The notes under the pieces are model-generated. The model was not told where the DNA came from. It saw nothing but the letters and a program-made list of their open reading frames with translations, and did not search any database. Below, piece by piece: positions 22,401 to 32,103 of a DNA stretch of 36,072 bases (positions are counted from its first letter, which is position 1; every line of letters begins with the position of its first letter). This stretch comes from Anaerolineae bacterium (GTDB taxonomy: Bacteria > Chloroflexota > Anaerolineae > JACIWR01): positions 1 to 36,072 of the forward strand of contig JANLFX010000027.1 in assembly GCA_024653325.1 (NCBI GenBank). The letters are read 5' to 3'. The position numbers and the translations under genes are program-made.

Positions 22401-25400
22401 TGAGCGTGCCATCGGGCACCACGTTGGCCAGGTCCACCTGGAAAGTGAGCACCACCGGCTGGTTGCGGTTGACGGTCAGGCCGGTCCAGGTGAGCGTTCT
22501 GGCCACGGGATCGTAGACCGCGCCGGGCGGGGTGGCGACCAGGGTCACGTAATTCGGCGGCAGGGTGTCTACCACGGTCACGTTGGTGGCGTTCGTATTG
22601 CCGGTGTTATTCAGGGTGATGGTGTACTGCAGCCGGTTACCCGGTGAGGCTGTGCCCCGATCCACCGCCTTGGTCGAGGCGGTCAGGTCGGGTGCGGAGT
22701 GCACTACTGTCTGCACCTGGTTGGTGGTGAAGGGCGCGTGATAGCCGTCGTTTATGGTGGCGTCGTTGGTGATAGCCGTCCCGTCGTTCAACGGGTTGTT
22801 CACCCGCACGTAGTAGACGATGGTCACGGTGTGGCCGGGCGCTACCTGGCCATCCCAGTAGATGCGCCGCCCACCGGCATCCCAGCCGCCGCTGCCGCCG
22901 CCGGTGACTACCGGCCCGGAGACGAAGGTGACCTGGGCAGGCAGCACGTCGTCCACGTGGGCGTTGGCGGTCATCGAACCAGCATTGACCAGGGTGATGG
23001 TGTAGCGCAACTGGTCATCGGGGCTGGCCGAGGCCAGGTCCACCGCCTTGCTGGACCCGCTCATGTCCGGCGCAGCGCTGATGACGGTGACCACGGTGTT
23101 GGTATCGTACGGTTCCTCGTGGAAGTTGTCGTCCACGCTGGCCCAGTTGACGATCTGCGTGCCCTCATCCAGCGGGAAGTCGAGGGCCACGCGGAAAGTG
23201 ATGACCACATTCGTCCCCGGCGCTACTTCACCGGTCCAGCGGATGCGGTTGTACAGGGTCTGGAACTGGGCTACTCCGCTGGTGAAGGTGAGCGAATTGG
23301 GCACGTAAGAGCTGTGCTCCGGGATGTAGTCCAGCACTTCCGCGCCGTGGGCCACCATGTTGCCGGTGTTGATGATGGTCAGGGTGTATTCGACTTCCTG
23401 GCCGGGCACGGCGTTGGTCACATTCACCCCCTTGAACGAGGTGGTCAGGTTCGGCGCGGAGTGGATGGTGGTCTGCGTGGCGGGCGTGGTGTTGAACGGG
23501 GTGTGGACACCGTCGTTGATCAGCGCCGCGTTCTGGATAACGGTGCCGTCGTCCAGTGGGGAATTCACCTGGACGCGGTAGGCGATGACCACGTCCGTAC
23601 CGGGCACCACATTGCCCGTCCAAGACACGGTGTTCGTACCGGCATCGTAGGTCGCGCCGTTCTGCGTTACCCAGCCGACCCAGGCCGTGTTGGCGGGCAG
23701 TCCATCCGTCACCGCGGTGCCAACCGCCGTGGCGTTGCCGGTATTGCGCAGGGTGATGGTGTAGACCAGATTGTCGCCTGGCGCGGCGCTGGCCCGATCC
23801 ACCGTCTTGGTGGAAGTGCTCAGGTTCGGCGCGGAGCCGACGATGGTCGTCGCCTCGCGCTCCACCACACCGGGGTGGAAGCCGTCGTTTATCGCCGCGT
23901 GGTTGACGATGAGCGTGCCGTCGGGCAGCACATTGGCCAGGTCCACCTGGAAGGTGAGCACCACCGGCTGGTTGCGGTTCACCGTCAGGCCGGCCCAGGT
24001 GAGCGTCCCGGCCACAGGATCGTAGACCGCACCGGGCGGGGTGGCCACCAGGGTCACATAATCCGGCGGCAGGGTGTCTACCACGGTCACGTTGGTGGCG
24101 TTCATGTTGCCGGTGTTGTTCAGGGTGATGGTGTACTGCAGCCGGTCACCCGGTGAGGCCGTGCCCCGATCCACCGATTTGGTCGAGGCGGTCAGGTCGG
24201 GCGCGGAATGGACGGTGGTGGTCACCGGCGGCGTCTGGAAGGCGGCGTGGCCGGCGAAGTTGTCGTTGACCGTGGCCGTGTTGATGATCAGCGTGCCATC
24301 GTCCAGCGGCTCGTTCACCCGCACGTCGTACTGGATCGTCACCGTTGTGCCGGGGGCCACGGCCCCGTTCCACAGCACGCGGTTGTTGAAACTGTCCCAC
24401 ACAGCAGAACCGGAACTGGCAAACGGCCCGCTGGCAAAGGTCACCTGCGCCGGCAGCACGTCCTCAACCTGAGTGTTGCCCGCCACCATGTTCCCGTCGT
24501 TCACCACGTTGATCGTGTAGCGCAGCAACCCGCCCGGACTGACGTCGGTTAGATTAGCTGCCTTGGTGGTGTGCGGCACCAGGTTGGGCGCCGCGGTGAT
24601 GACTGTGTTCGCCGCCGCTGTGTCGAACGGCGAGTGAACCCCATCACCGATCGTCGCCGTGTTCCAGATCACCGCCCCGTTGTCCAAAGGCGAGGCAATC
24701 TGCACCGCGTAGCGAATGGTCACCGGCGCACCAACCGGAACGGTGCCGTTCCACTCAATGCGGTTCTGATACTGGTTGTAAACCACCGAGCCAGCCGAGG
24801 CCTGCGCGCTACCAACCACGTAGCCGGTGTTGGCCGGGGTGGTGTCCAGTACGTAGGCCGCGGCGTTCATGTCGCCGCTGTTGGTCAGGGTGATGGTGTA
24901 GGTGATCACCTGGCCGGGAACGGCGGTGGCCGCGTTGACCGTCTTGGCCGAGGTGCTCAGGTTCGGCGCGGACTGGATGGTCGTCTGGGCCGGTGGTGCC
25001 GTCTCGAACGCCGGATGGCCGGGGAAGCCATCGTTGACCGTCGCCGTGTTGGCAATCACCGTCCCGTTGTTCAACGGGCTGTTCACCGTCACCCGGTACT
25101 GGATGACCACCGGCGTACCCGGTGTGACCGCCCCCGTCCAGGAGACGGTGTTGGTGCCGGCGTTGTAGCTGGCCCCGTTCTGGGCCACCCAGCCGTTCCA
25201 GGTGACGTTGGCCGGCAGCACATCGTTCAGCGTCGCTCCGCTGGCCACCATGTTGCCGGTGTTGACCAGGCTGAGGGTGTAGACCAGGAAGTCACCTGGC
25301 CGGGCGGTGGAACGGTCCACCGTCTTGGTCGAGGTGGTCAGGTCGGGCGCCGAGCGCACCGTCGTCGTCGCCTGGTGCGTCAGGCTGGCGTGCCCGGTGA

Positions 25401-28400
25401 AGCCGTCGTTGATGGTCGCCGCGTTGACGATGGATGTGTTGTTCGGCAGGGGACTGTTCAGCCGCACGCGGAAGCGAATCACCACCGGCGTGCCGGGGTG
25501 GACGTCGCCGTCCCAGCGCACCCGGCTGCCGTCCCAGGCGGCACTGCCGCCCGTCCAGGTGAGGCCGCCTGCCCATGTCGTGTTGGCCGGTAGCGTGTCA
25601 GTCATCCAGGCGTTGCGGGCGACCATGTTGCCGGTGTTGACCAGGGTGATGGTGTACTCCACCTCTTCGTTGGGCGCAGCCGTGGCCTTATCCACCGTCT
25701 TGGTCGAGGTGGACAGGTTGGGCGCGGAATGAACCACCGTCTGCGCCGCCGGCGCCGTCTCGAAAGCGGCGTGGCCGGGGAAGCCGTCGTTGACCGTGGC
25801 CGTGTTGGCAATCACCGTCCCATCGTCGGTGGGGTTGTTGACCGTGACGTAGTACTGGATGACCACCGCCGTGTTCGGCACCACCTGCCCGTTCCACAGC
25901 ACGCGGTTGTTGAAGCCGTCCCACGTCGCCGAGCCGGAACTGGCCGTCGGCCCGCTGAAGTAGGTCACGTTGTCCGGCAGGTAGTCCACCACGCTGGCCT
26001 GGGCCACCATGTTGCCGGTGTTGGTCAGGGTGATGGTGTAACGCAACTGGTTGCCCGGATTGGCCGTGGCCCGGTCTACCGTCTTGGTCGAAGTAGCCAG
26101 GTTGGGCGCCGAGTGGATGACGGTGACCGCCGGATCGGTGTCGAAGGTCGAGTGGATGCCGTCGCCGATGGTGGCGCTGTTGATGATCTGGGTGCCGTCG
26201 TCCAGTGGCGACTGGATGGTCGCCGTGAAGATCACCGTCACCGGCTGCAACGGCGAGACGCTGCCGTTCCACGAGACGCGGCGGTTATAGCCGGTGTAGC
26301 TGACACTGCCGCTGGAAGCGTAAGGCTGGCCGACGATGTCGATCTGCGAAGGCAGGATGTCGTACATCGTGGCGCTGTGGGCCGTCATCCGGCCGGTGTT
26401 GCGCAGGGTGATGGTGTAGACCAAAGTGTCGCCCGGCGCGGCCTCGCTCCGGCTGACCGCCTTGTCCGAGGTGAGCAGGTTGGGGGTGGACTGGATCAGC
26501 GTCTGCGCCGGCGGCGTCGTCTCGAACGCCGGATGCACCCCGTCGTTGATTGTGGCGCTGTTCTCGATCAGGGTGTTGTTGTCCAACGGCAGGTTCACCG
26601 TGACCCGATACGTCACCGTGATGCGCGCCCCGGCGTTCATCGCCCCGTTCCACAGGACGCGGTTGTTGCCGCCGTCGTAGGTCGCCCCGCCGGTGACGCT
26701 GCCCGGCACGTAGGTCACGTTGGCCGGCAGCGTGTCGGTCATGCTGGCCGAGGTGTTCATGTTGCCGGTGTTGCGCAGCACAACCGTGTAGGTCAGCACG
26801 TCGCCCGGCTCGGCGGTGGGCCGGTCAACCGTCTTGCTCGAGGCGCTCAGGTTAGGCGCCGAGCCGATTTCGGTGTGCGTCGAGCGGCTAAGTGTATCGG
26901 CGTGATAGCCGTCGTAAATGATCGCCGTGTTGTCAATCGGCGTGCCGTTGGGCAGTGGGCTGTTGGTCTGCACGCGGAAGGTGATGATTACCGGCAAGCC
27001 CTTGGTGACTGTGCCGGTCCACTGAATGCGATTGTTGCCGCCGTCGTAGGAGGCCGAGCCGCTGCTGGCGCTGAGCGAGCCAGCCACATAGCTGGTATTG
27101 GCCGGGATGGTATCGGTGACCTGCGCCCCGTGAGCATTCATGTTGCCGGTGTTGAGCAAGGTGATAGTGTAGGTCAGCACTTCGCCCGGCGCGGCAGTGC
27201 CTGTATTCACCGTCTTGGTAGAGGTGCCCAGATTAGGCGCGGAGTGGACGATCGTCTGCGCCGCCGGGCTGGTGACCACCGCCGGATGTCCGGCGTAGCC
27301 ATCGCGGATTTCGGCAGTGTTGGCGATCACCGTGCCGTCGTCCAGCGGATCGTTGACGGTCACGTAGTAGTCAATCACCACGTCCGTGCCGGGGGTCACG
27401 TCGCCATTCCAGTACACGTAGCGACCGGCCGCGTTGTAGCCACCGCCAGTGGGGAATTGGCCGCTGACATACGTGACCTGGGCGGGGAGCGTGTCGCTCA
27501 CCGCGGCGCTTTGGGCCACCATGTTGCCGGTGTTGCGCACGGTAATGCGGTACCAGAGCTGCTGGCCGGGCACGGCGTCGCTCAGGTCCACCACCTTGCT
27601 CGAAGTCGTCAGGTTCGGTTCGGCGTGGACGGTGGTGGTGACGCCCGGCGTGAGGAACGGTTGGTGCACGTTGTCGTTGATGCGGGCGTCGTTGTAGATG
27701 GTGGTGTCCGGCTGGCTCATCACCGGGTCAATCTGCACGGCGTAGGTGATGACCACTGGCGCGCCGGGGTTGACCAGGCCGTCCCACTGAATCCAGCGGT
27801 TGAACGAGTCGTAGCTGCCGCTGCCAGCGCTGAAGCTCAGACTGTTGGCGACGTAGGTGGCCTGGTTGGGCATCACGTCCTGCACTGAGACCAGGGTGTT
27901 CATGTTGCCGGTGTTGCGCAAGGTGATGGTGTAGGTCAGCACATCGCCCGGACTGGCGGTGGTCGTGTTGACTGCCTTGCGCGACGTAGACAGATCAGGC
28001 GAGGCGTTGACCGTCGTCTGGGTCGGCGGATAGATGTCGAAGGGAGCATGGAAGCCGTCGTCCACCCGCGCCGTATTGTAAATGATGGTCTGCGGCGCGT
28101 CCAGCGGGTTGCGCACGTCGGCGGTGAAGCGGATGACCACCTCCGGGCCGGGGCCGACTGCGCCCGCCCAGGTGATGGCATGGAGACCGGCGTTGTAACT
28201 TGCCCCCGCCGGGGTGACGTTGCGCACGTTCACCAGGTCGGCGGAGAGGGTGTCGGTGATGCGCGTTGTGGCCGTCATGTTGCCGGTGTTGGCCAGGTGA
28301 ATCTCGTAATCGAGCGCCTGGCCGGGCACTGCCGTGCTGGCCGACACGGTCTTGAAGGACGTGCGCAGGTCGGGCGCAGAGACGATGGTCGTGGTGGCCG

Positions 28401-31400
28401 ACAGGTCAAAGCTACCGGTGTGGTAGTTATCGGTCACCGTGGCCGTGTTGGTGATGACCGTGCCGTTGTCCAGCACGCTATCGGCGCGGACGTTGAAGCG
28501 GATTTCCACCGGTGCGCCAGGGTTGACCGGGCCGGTCCAGGTGATGCGCCCGTTGGCGCTATCCCAGTAGGGCGTGCCGATGTTGGCCCACAGGCTGCCG
28601 TTCACGTAGCTGGTGTGCGCCGGGATCGGGTCAACCAGGCTGACGGTCGGCGCGTTCATCTTGCCGCCGTTGATCAGGTGGATGGTATAGTGCAGCGTGC
28701 TGCCGGGACTGGCGTTCGGCTCGTCCACCAACTTGGACGAGTAGGCCTGAATCAGCGGCTCCGACGTGATCGTCGTCACCGTCTGTCTTTGCAGCGGCGT
28801 CGTGCCGTTCGGCGCGAAACCGTCGTCAATGAAGGCGGTGTTAGTGATCAGCGTCCCGTTGTCCAGGGGGAAGTCCACCCGGGCGCGGAAGGTGACCAGC
28901 ACCGGGGCCGCGCTTAAGCCGGGTACCGTCCCGTTCCAGGAAATGGTGCGATTGCCGGGGTTATAAGAAGTGTTGCCGGCGGTGGCGGACAGGCTGCCTT
29001 CGATCAGCGTGGTGTTGGCCGGGATGGTATCGGTCAGGCTGGCCGAGGCGTTCATGTTGCCGGTGTTGGTCAGGGCGATGGTGTAGGCCAGCACATCGCC
29101 CGGCTCGGCGGTGGTCAGGTTCACGCTCTTGGTCGAGGTGGTCAGGTCCGGCGACGAAACGATGGCCAGGCGGTTGCTGCGTGAGAACTGGTTGACGCCG
29201 TCGTTGATCAGGGCCGTGTTTTCGATCACCGTACCGTTATCCAGCACCGGATCAAGCTGCACGCGGAAGGTGAAGGTGCGTTCGCTGCGTGCCGGCACCG
29301 TGCCGGTGGGTGTGGCGCCCGGCCACAGGATAGCGTTCAGGGTGGGGCTGTAGACCGCGTTGACGACGCTGCCGGCCACGTAGGTCGTATGGGCCGGAAG
29401 GGGGTCAATCACGCTGACGTTCATCGCCGGGGCATCGCCGGTGTTGCTGATGTGAACGGTGTACTCGATCTCCGCGCCGGGGATGGTCTGGGTGATGAGT
29501 TGATGCGCCGGGTAACTGCGCGCCTCTTTGAAGGATTCGGTCAGGTCGGAGATGATGATGCGGAAGGTGCCGTTGTAGACGGCCGATACCTCACCCTCCG
29601 CACCTTCGGTGGCGGTCATCACGTAGGTGTAGCTGCCCAAGGTGAAGCCGCTGCGCGCCAACTGGTAAACCGCTGTGGCCGCGTCCGGGTTGGGGGTATA
29701 GCGGGTCATCGCGGTGTTGGTAATGACGCCGGGAATGCTCAGCGTTGCCCCGCTGATGTCGTAGTTGCCGAAGGGATCGCTGGCCCGCAGGCGGAAGTGG
29801 ACGTTGTCGGTCGTCAAGAAGGTATCTGAGGGAGCGCCGCCGGGATAGGCCGCGTCGTAGGTGCCGCTGTTGGTGTTGTCGAGTCGTAGATAAGAATACG
29901 TCGGGATGTTGATGAGCGACATCTCGGATACTGAATCAAAGTTCACGATGATATAACCTGAACCTGACCCGCAGTCTGCGCCGGAAACGCCAAGAACCAG
30001 CTCCAATCTGGCGTTTGCCGGGATCACCGTGTTCGGTGCGAGGTTAAAGTTGAACTGGCGCGTGTTTAGGCCGGGCGTCATGTCGTTAATTGTATCTGTG
30101 TCCAGCACAGCGCCACCCGCAATGCGTAAAGTGGCCTGGACGTCGGGATTTCGCCCACCGCAGATCAAGCCAGTTGATGGATAAGCATCAATCCGCAGCA
30201 GAGCCACGACGGCCTGCCCGTTGACGACAGTCAAGGAATTGGCGAGTGCTGGTGTTTGCTGCCAAGTGAATGATGCGTTGTTTAAAATCTGTCGAGCCGT
30301 ATGTGTAAGGCCCGTCGGGCGGTTGCGGGTCAAATCTGAGACCCCTCTGAGATACAACTGTTTGATCACCGAAGGCGGTTCGGCGAAGCCGAAGTTGCGA
30401 TTGGGGTAGTTTTGTCCGGCGACCACACCGGGGACGCTCTGCGGGTTGGGTGTGGTCAGCGTCCAGACCGGGTTGGGCGGCGTGCCGGTTTCACGCACCG
30501 AGTAATCACCGGTGGTCAGACCGCCGAAGAAGTAAAAGCCATTGGCGTTGGAAGCAGTGCTGCGAACGTAGGTCGCCCCCCGGTAGAGGTCCACATTCAT
30601 GCCGTTGATGCCTGTTTCGCCGGCGTCGCGGACGCCGTTGCGGTTGGGATCGTACCACACGTAGCCGCTGATGCTGGCGTAGCTCTGGCTGAAGCCAAAG
30701 TCGGCGGTGTTGAAGTTCTGCCCGGTGGCCAGGTTGACAGCTAGTGGGTGTTCGATAGGGTTGGTCTGTGCCCAACCAGCAGGAACGCTGACGGTGACGG
30801 TGTAGGTGCCGGCGGGCAGGCCGATGAAGCTATATGCTCCGCCCACGGCGGTCTGGTTGATGGTCGCGCCGAACTGGTCGGTCAGGCTCACCTGCCAGTT
30901 GAGGCCCGGTTCGCCGCCGTCGGGCACGCCGTTGCCGTTCGTATCGTTCCAGATGAGGTCGCCGATGGCGCCGGAATCGTCGTAGCCGAAATAGACCGAG
31001 GTGGTCTGGCCAGCGACACCGGTGACGTTACTGGGGTTGGTGCCTGCTGTGAGATCCGTGCGGCCAGCCGGAAGCGTTCCCTCAAGGACATGAACCGTGT
31101 AGTTGCCTGCCTGCACACTCTCGAAGCTAAAATCACCATCACCGCTGGTCGTGCGTGAGGCTATCAGGCTGCCTCCCTGCCGGAGTTCGATGGTGACGCC
31201 GTTGATACCCACGTCCCCCGCCTGGGAACCGTCGCGGTCGTCGTCGTACCACACGCGGCCGTTAATGGTGGCTGCGCGCTCGAATCCCAAATCGGCGGCG
31301 TTGTAGTCCTGGCCGCAACCCGAAAGCGAAACGGCGTGATCTCGATAGGCTGGGATATAGCCGCTTGGGGCCAGGGCGCGGACGACATAGCGACCCCCGG

Positions 31401-32103
31401 CAAGGCCGGTAAAATCATAGTTTGCGCCGGGATTGCCATTTGTCGTCGTTGTAGTGAGCCTGGCGTCCCCACCATCAATCACGCCGTTGCCGTTGTTGTC
31501 GCTCCAGAGTTCCACCGTCGCGCCGCTGATAGGGCTGCCGTTGCTGGCATCGTAAACGAAGTCGCCGATGGAGTTATTGCTGATGGGATCACCTTCAATC
31601 AAGACGTCGTCCAGATAGAAGTCGTCAGAGCTGCCATTGATGGTGGCTCGGAAGATCAGTCGAAAGTTCGGATTATTGGCTGCACCTGTGGGTAGGTCAA
31701 ATGCACGGCGCGTCCAGTTTGTAACTTCGTTGCTGTTGTCCCTATGGTCTATTTCGTGCCAGGTTGTGCCGTCGTCCCAGTAGACCCAAACGTCGTCGTC
31801 GGACTCCCAGGAGTTGCTGGTGCGTATCCAATACTCCACGTGGATGTTCTCGAAACATAGGGTAGATTGGTTTCTGACCAGGTCCGAGTTTGTAACGTCA
31901 CCATCTACGTGTCCTTGACGCGAGCCGGAATGGGCACCATATTGTTGTATGTCCCACCCTGACCCGGCACTAGTCCAGTTGTTAAAGTTGTTAGACTCAA
32001 ATCCATCTGACCAGAGCGTGTCTGCGTAGACCAGTGGCGCAAAGATCAGGCTGGCCAGCACCATCAAGCTGAGCAGCGTGGCAAAAAGTGCTCTCTTCTT
32101 CAT
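19486..32103 (-). CDS. giant secreted DUF11-repeat surface protein
   Basis: 4205 residues. In order: a Sec signal peptide (MKKRALFATLL...PLVYADT); a jelly-roll/MAM-like domain (~30-170, LWSDGFESNNFNNW); four SdrD-B-type beta domains with Ca-binding-like loops such as DNNGNGVIDGGD, DDDRDGSQAGD and DPNRNGVRDAGE; a unique region with CGGRNP and CGSGSG; about 25 DUF11 repeats of ~125-130 residues with the core TSTKTVD...PGD.L.YTITL.NTGNM; then YRIFLPLIMRN and a CARDB domain (DLVVDKIEVVPANPNAGQPV) near the C-terminus. No LPXTG sorting signal or C-terminal anchor helix was seen. It is probably a long fibrous cell-surface or matrix protein, perhaps an adhesin or S-layer-like sheath. The ATG at 32103 has GGAGGAGG upstream and gives a normal signal peptide; an ATG at 32220 also has a ribosome site and would add 39 residues. 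Confidence 0.9.
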   Translation of the reverse strand: MKKRALFATLLSLMVLASLIFAPLVYADTLWSDGFESNNFNNWTSAGSGWDIQQYGAHSGSRQGHVDGDVTNSDLVRNQSTLCFENIHVEYWIRTSNSWESDDDVWVYWDDGTTWHEIDHRDNSNEVTNWTRRAFDLPTGAANNPNFRLIFRATINGSSDDFYLDDVLIEGDPISNNSIGDFVYDASNGSPISGATVELWSDNNGNGVIDGGDARLTTTTTNGNPGANYDFTGLAGGRYVVRALAPSGYIPAYRDHAVSLSGCGQDYNAADLGFERAATINGRVWYDDDRDGSQAGDVGINGVTIELRQGGSLIASRTTSGDGDFSFESVQAGNYTVHVLEGTLPAGRTDLTAGTNPSNVTGVAGQTTSVYFGYDDSGAIGDLIWNDTNGNGVPDGGEPGLNWQVSLTDQFGATINQTAVGGAYSFIGLPAGTYTVTVSVPAGWAQTNPIEHPLAVNLATGQNFNTADFGFSQSYASISGYVWYDPNRNGVRDAGETGINGMNVDLYRGATYVRSTASNANGFYFFGGLTTGDYSVRETGTPPNPVWTLTTPNPQSVPGVVAGQNYPNRNFGFAEPPSVIKQLYLRGVSDLTRNRPTGLTHTARQILNNASFTWQQTPALANSLTVVNGQAVVALLRIDAYPSTGLICGGRNPDVQATLRIAGGAVLDTDTINDMTPGLNTRQFNFNLAPNTVIPANARLELVLGVSGADCGSGSGYIIVNFDSVSEMSLINIPTYSYLRLDNTNSGTYDAAYPGGAPSDTFLTTDNVHFRLRASDPFGNYDISGATLSIPGVITNTAMTRYTPNPDAATAVYQLARSGFTLGSYTYVMTATEGAEGEVSAVYNGTFRIIISDLTESFKEARSYPAHQLITQTIPGAEIEYTVHISNTGDAPAMNVSVIDPLPAHTTYVAGSVVNAVYSPTLNAILWPGATPTGTVPARSERTFTFRVQLDPVLDNGTVIENTALINDGVNQFSRSNRLAIVSSPDLTTSTKSVNLTTAEPGDVLAYTIALTNTGNMNASASLTDTIPANTTLIEGSLSATAGNTSYNPGNRTISWNGTVPGLSAAPVLVTFRARVDFPLDNGTLITNTAFIDDGFAPNGTTPLQRQTVTTITSEPLIQAYSSKLVDEPNASPGSTLHYTIHLINGGKMNAPTVSLVDPIPAHTSYVNGSLWANIGTPYWDSANGRITWTGPVNPGAPVEIRFNVRADSVLDNGTVITNTATVTDNYHTGSFDLSATTTIVSAPDLRTSFKTVSASTAVPGQALDYEIHLANTGNMTATTRITDTLSADLVNVRNVTPAGASYNAGLHAITWAGAVGPGPEVVIRFTADVRNPLDAPQTIIYNTARVDDGFHAPFDIYPPTQTTVNASPDLSTSRKAVNTTTASPGDVLTYTITLRNTGNMNTLVSVQDVMPNQATYVANSLSFSAGSGSYDSFNRWIQWDGLVNPGAPVVITYAVQIDPVMSQPDTTIYNDARINDNVHQPFLTPGVTTTVHAEPNLTTSSKVVDLSDAVPGQQLWYRITVRNTGNMVAQSAAVSDTLPAQVTYVSGQFPTGGGYNAAGRYVYWNGDVTPGTDVVIDYYVTVNDPLDDGTVIANTAEIRDGYAGHPAVVTSPAAQTIVHSAPNLGTSTKTVNTGTAAPGEVLTYTITLLNTGNMNAHGAQVTDTIPANTSYVAGSLSASSGSASYDGGNNRIQWTGTVTKGLPVIITFRVQTNSPLPNGTPIDNTAIIYDGYHADTLSRSTHTEIGSAPNLSASSKTVDRPTAEPGDVLTYTVVLRNTGNMNTSASMTDTLPANVTYVPGSVTGGATYDGGNNRVLWNGAMNAGARITVTYRVTVNLPLDNNTLIENSATINDGVHPAFETTPPAQTLIQSTPNLLTSDKAVSRSEAAPGDTLVYTITLRNTGRMTAHSATMYDILPSQIDIVGQPYASSGSVSYTGYNRRVSWNGSVSPLQPVTVIFTATIQSPLDDGTQIINSATIGDGIHSTFDTDPAVTVIHSAPNLATSTKTVDRATANPGNQLRYTITLTNTGNMVAQASVVDYLPDNVTYFSGPTASSGSATWDGFNNRVLWNGQVVPNTAVVIQYYVTVNNPTDDGTVIANTATVNDGFPGHAAFETAPAAQTVVHSAPNLSTSTKTVDKATAAPNEEVEYTITLVNTGNMVARNAWMTDTLPANTTWAGGLTWTGGSAAWDGSRVRWDGDVHPGTPVVIRFRVRLNSPLPNNTSIVNAATINDGFTGHASLTHQATTTVRSAPDLTTSTKTVDRSTARPGDFLVYTLSLVNTGNMVASGATLNDVLPANVTWNGWVAQNGASYNAGTNTVSWTGAVTPGTPVVIQYRVTVNSPLNNGTVIANTATVNDGFPGHPAFETAPPAQTTIQSAPNLSTSAKTVNAATAVPGQVITYTITLTNSGDMNAAAYVLDTTPANTGYVVGSAQASAGSVVYNQYQNRIEWNGTVPVGAPVTIRYAVQIASPLDNGAVIWNTATIGDGVHSPFDTAAANTVITAAPNLVPHTTKAANLTDVSPGGLLRYTINVVNDGNMVAGNTQVEDVLPAQVTFASGPFASSGSAVWDSFNNRVLWNGAVAPGTTVTIQYDVRVNEPLDDGTLIINTATVNDNFAGHAAFQTPPVTTTVHSAPDLTASTKSVDRGTASPGDRLQYTITLNNTGNMNATNVTVVDTLPPDYVTLVATPPGAVYDPVAGTLTWAGLTVNRNQPVVLTFQVDLANVLPDGTLIVNHAAINDGFHPGVVEREATTIVGSAPNLSTSTKTVDRASAAPGDNLVYTITLRNTGNATAVGTAVTDGLPANTAWVGWVTQNGATYDAGTNTVSWTGNVVPGTDVVIAYRVQVNSPLDDGTVIQNAALINDGVHTPFNTTPATQTTIHSAPNLTTSFKGVNVTNAVPGQEVEYTLTIINTGNMVAHGAEVLDYIPEHSSYVPNSLTFTSGVAQFQTLYNRIRWTGEVAPGTNVVITFRVALDFPLDEGTQIVNWASVDDNFHEEPYDTNTVVTVISAAPDMSGSSKAVDLASASPDDQLRYTITLVNAGSMTANAHVDDVLPAQVTFVSGPVVTGGGSGGWDAGGRRIYWDGQVAPGHTVTIVYYVRVNNPLNDGTAITNDATINDGYHAPFTTNQVQTVVHSAPDLTASTKAVDRGTASPGNRLQYTITLNNTGNTNATNVTVVDTLPPNYVTLVATPPGAVYDPVARTLTWTGLTVNRNQPVVLTFQVDLANVVPDGTLIVNHAAINDGFHPGVVEREATTIVGSAPNLSTSTKTVDQASAAPGDDLVYTITLRNTGNATAAGARITDTLPANTTWVGWVTQNGAAYNAGTNTVTWTGNVTPGVDVVIAYRVQVNFPLDNNTVIENIATVNDGFTGHTAFDVGPARTTIHSSPNLGTSTKAVNLAEASPGDELVYTITLVNTGDMIAHNAVVLDEIPAHTAYVALSAQASSGNVQYQPAYNRIRWTGEVVPGVNVVITYRARVDFPLNDGTEIENFATVDDGVHSPFDTNTVVTTIHSAPDLSTSSKTVDLADAVPGQVLHYVITLRNTGDMAAVTSVTDQLPAGVTHAGGPTVQNGPPASWDPIARRISWNGNVVPGTNVTIEYYVTVNSPLNDGTVIENTATINDGVHPAFETAPAARTTIHSAPDLTGSTKEVSRAVAPPGETVEYTITLNNGGNMNAPAAMMTDTLPSEVSFVSGPLVTGGGTASYDAGMQQVRWSGPVNVNQPVTIRYTVRLDAGLASGTIVENTATVDDRHGNVFEIGPATTYVGHELGFSLRDNRDTVQPGERITYTVAFSGTEPLNSGAVRIDIPAHATLITHSPGGVNNGVSVDWSLLALPPGFYSERYIVVQLDPVLDNGTVISTTAYIAGDGQSNRATEEAVVVSAPNWETSTKTADRFDVEPTARFTYTIRLANTGNMHAHTTTLEDVLPPQVTYVNGSVTSSDGTASYDPTTNRILWNGALDVGSETWITFAVTVNADVLSGTAIENFAYIDDEVNEPAELYCVVNTVAQEPRTYRIFLPLIMRNHGPTSYLPDLVVDKIEVVPANPNAGQPVDVRVTIRNAGSMNASRGFWVDLYIDPPDPSQIAVNRGWNQVGCSQGLVWSVFWLNAGESVVLSTNNANNPDNVRYQQDYSHFGGYFGDPRAYALYVQVDSWNTDTTYGAIYEANEGNNIYGPVMVSVGGTAASLPSGSEVQAVIPARPNEPPRP
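20080..29560 (-). repeat. tandem array of about 25 DUF11-coding repeats
   Basis: Units of about 375-390 bp encode Ig-like DUF11 domains. Counted by the recurring xxSTKxVxxxxAxPG core, I find 23 clear copies plus two weaker ones (the first, beginning near 29550, and the second last, FSLRDNRDTVQPGE). Repeats are diverged from one another except the block at 22050-24210. Confidence 0.85.
22050..24210 (-). repeat. segmental duplication inside the giant gene, 1509-bp offset
   Basis: About 650 bp at 22050-22700 recurs at 23559-24210 with few changes. Two anchors (CGCGGAGCCGACGATGG at 22321/23830 and TGCAGCCGG at 22628/24137) both give an offset of 1509 bp, i.e. 503 codons or four DUF11 units. This indicates duplication or gene conversion of a four-domain block. 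Confidence 0.75.

Noticed and set aside
20080-29560. CRISPR-like regular repetition
   Set aside because: Units are ~380 bp, protein-coding and diverged; no short identical repeats with unique spacers and no cas genes.
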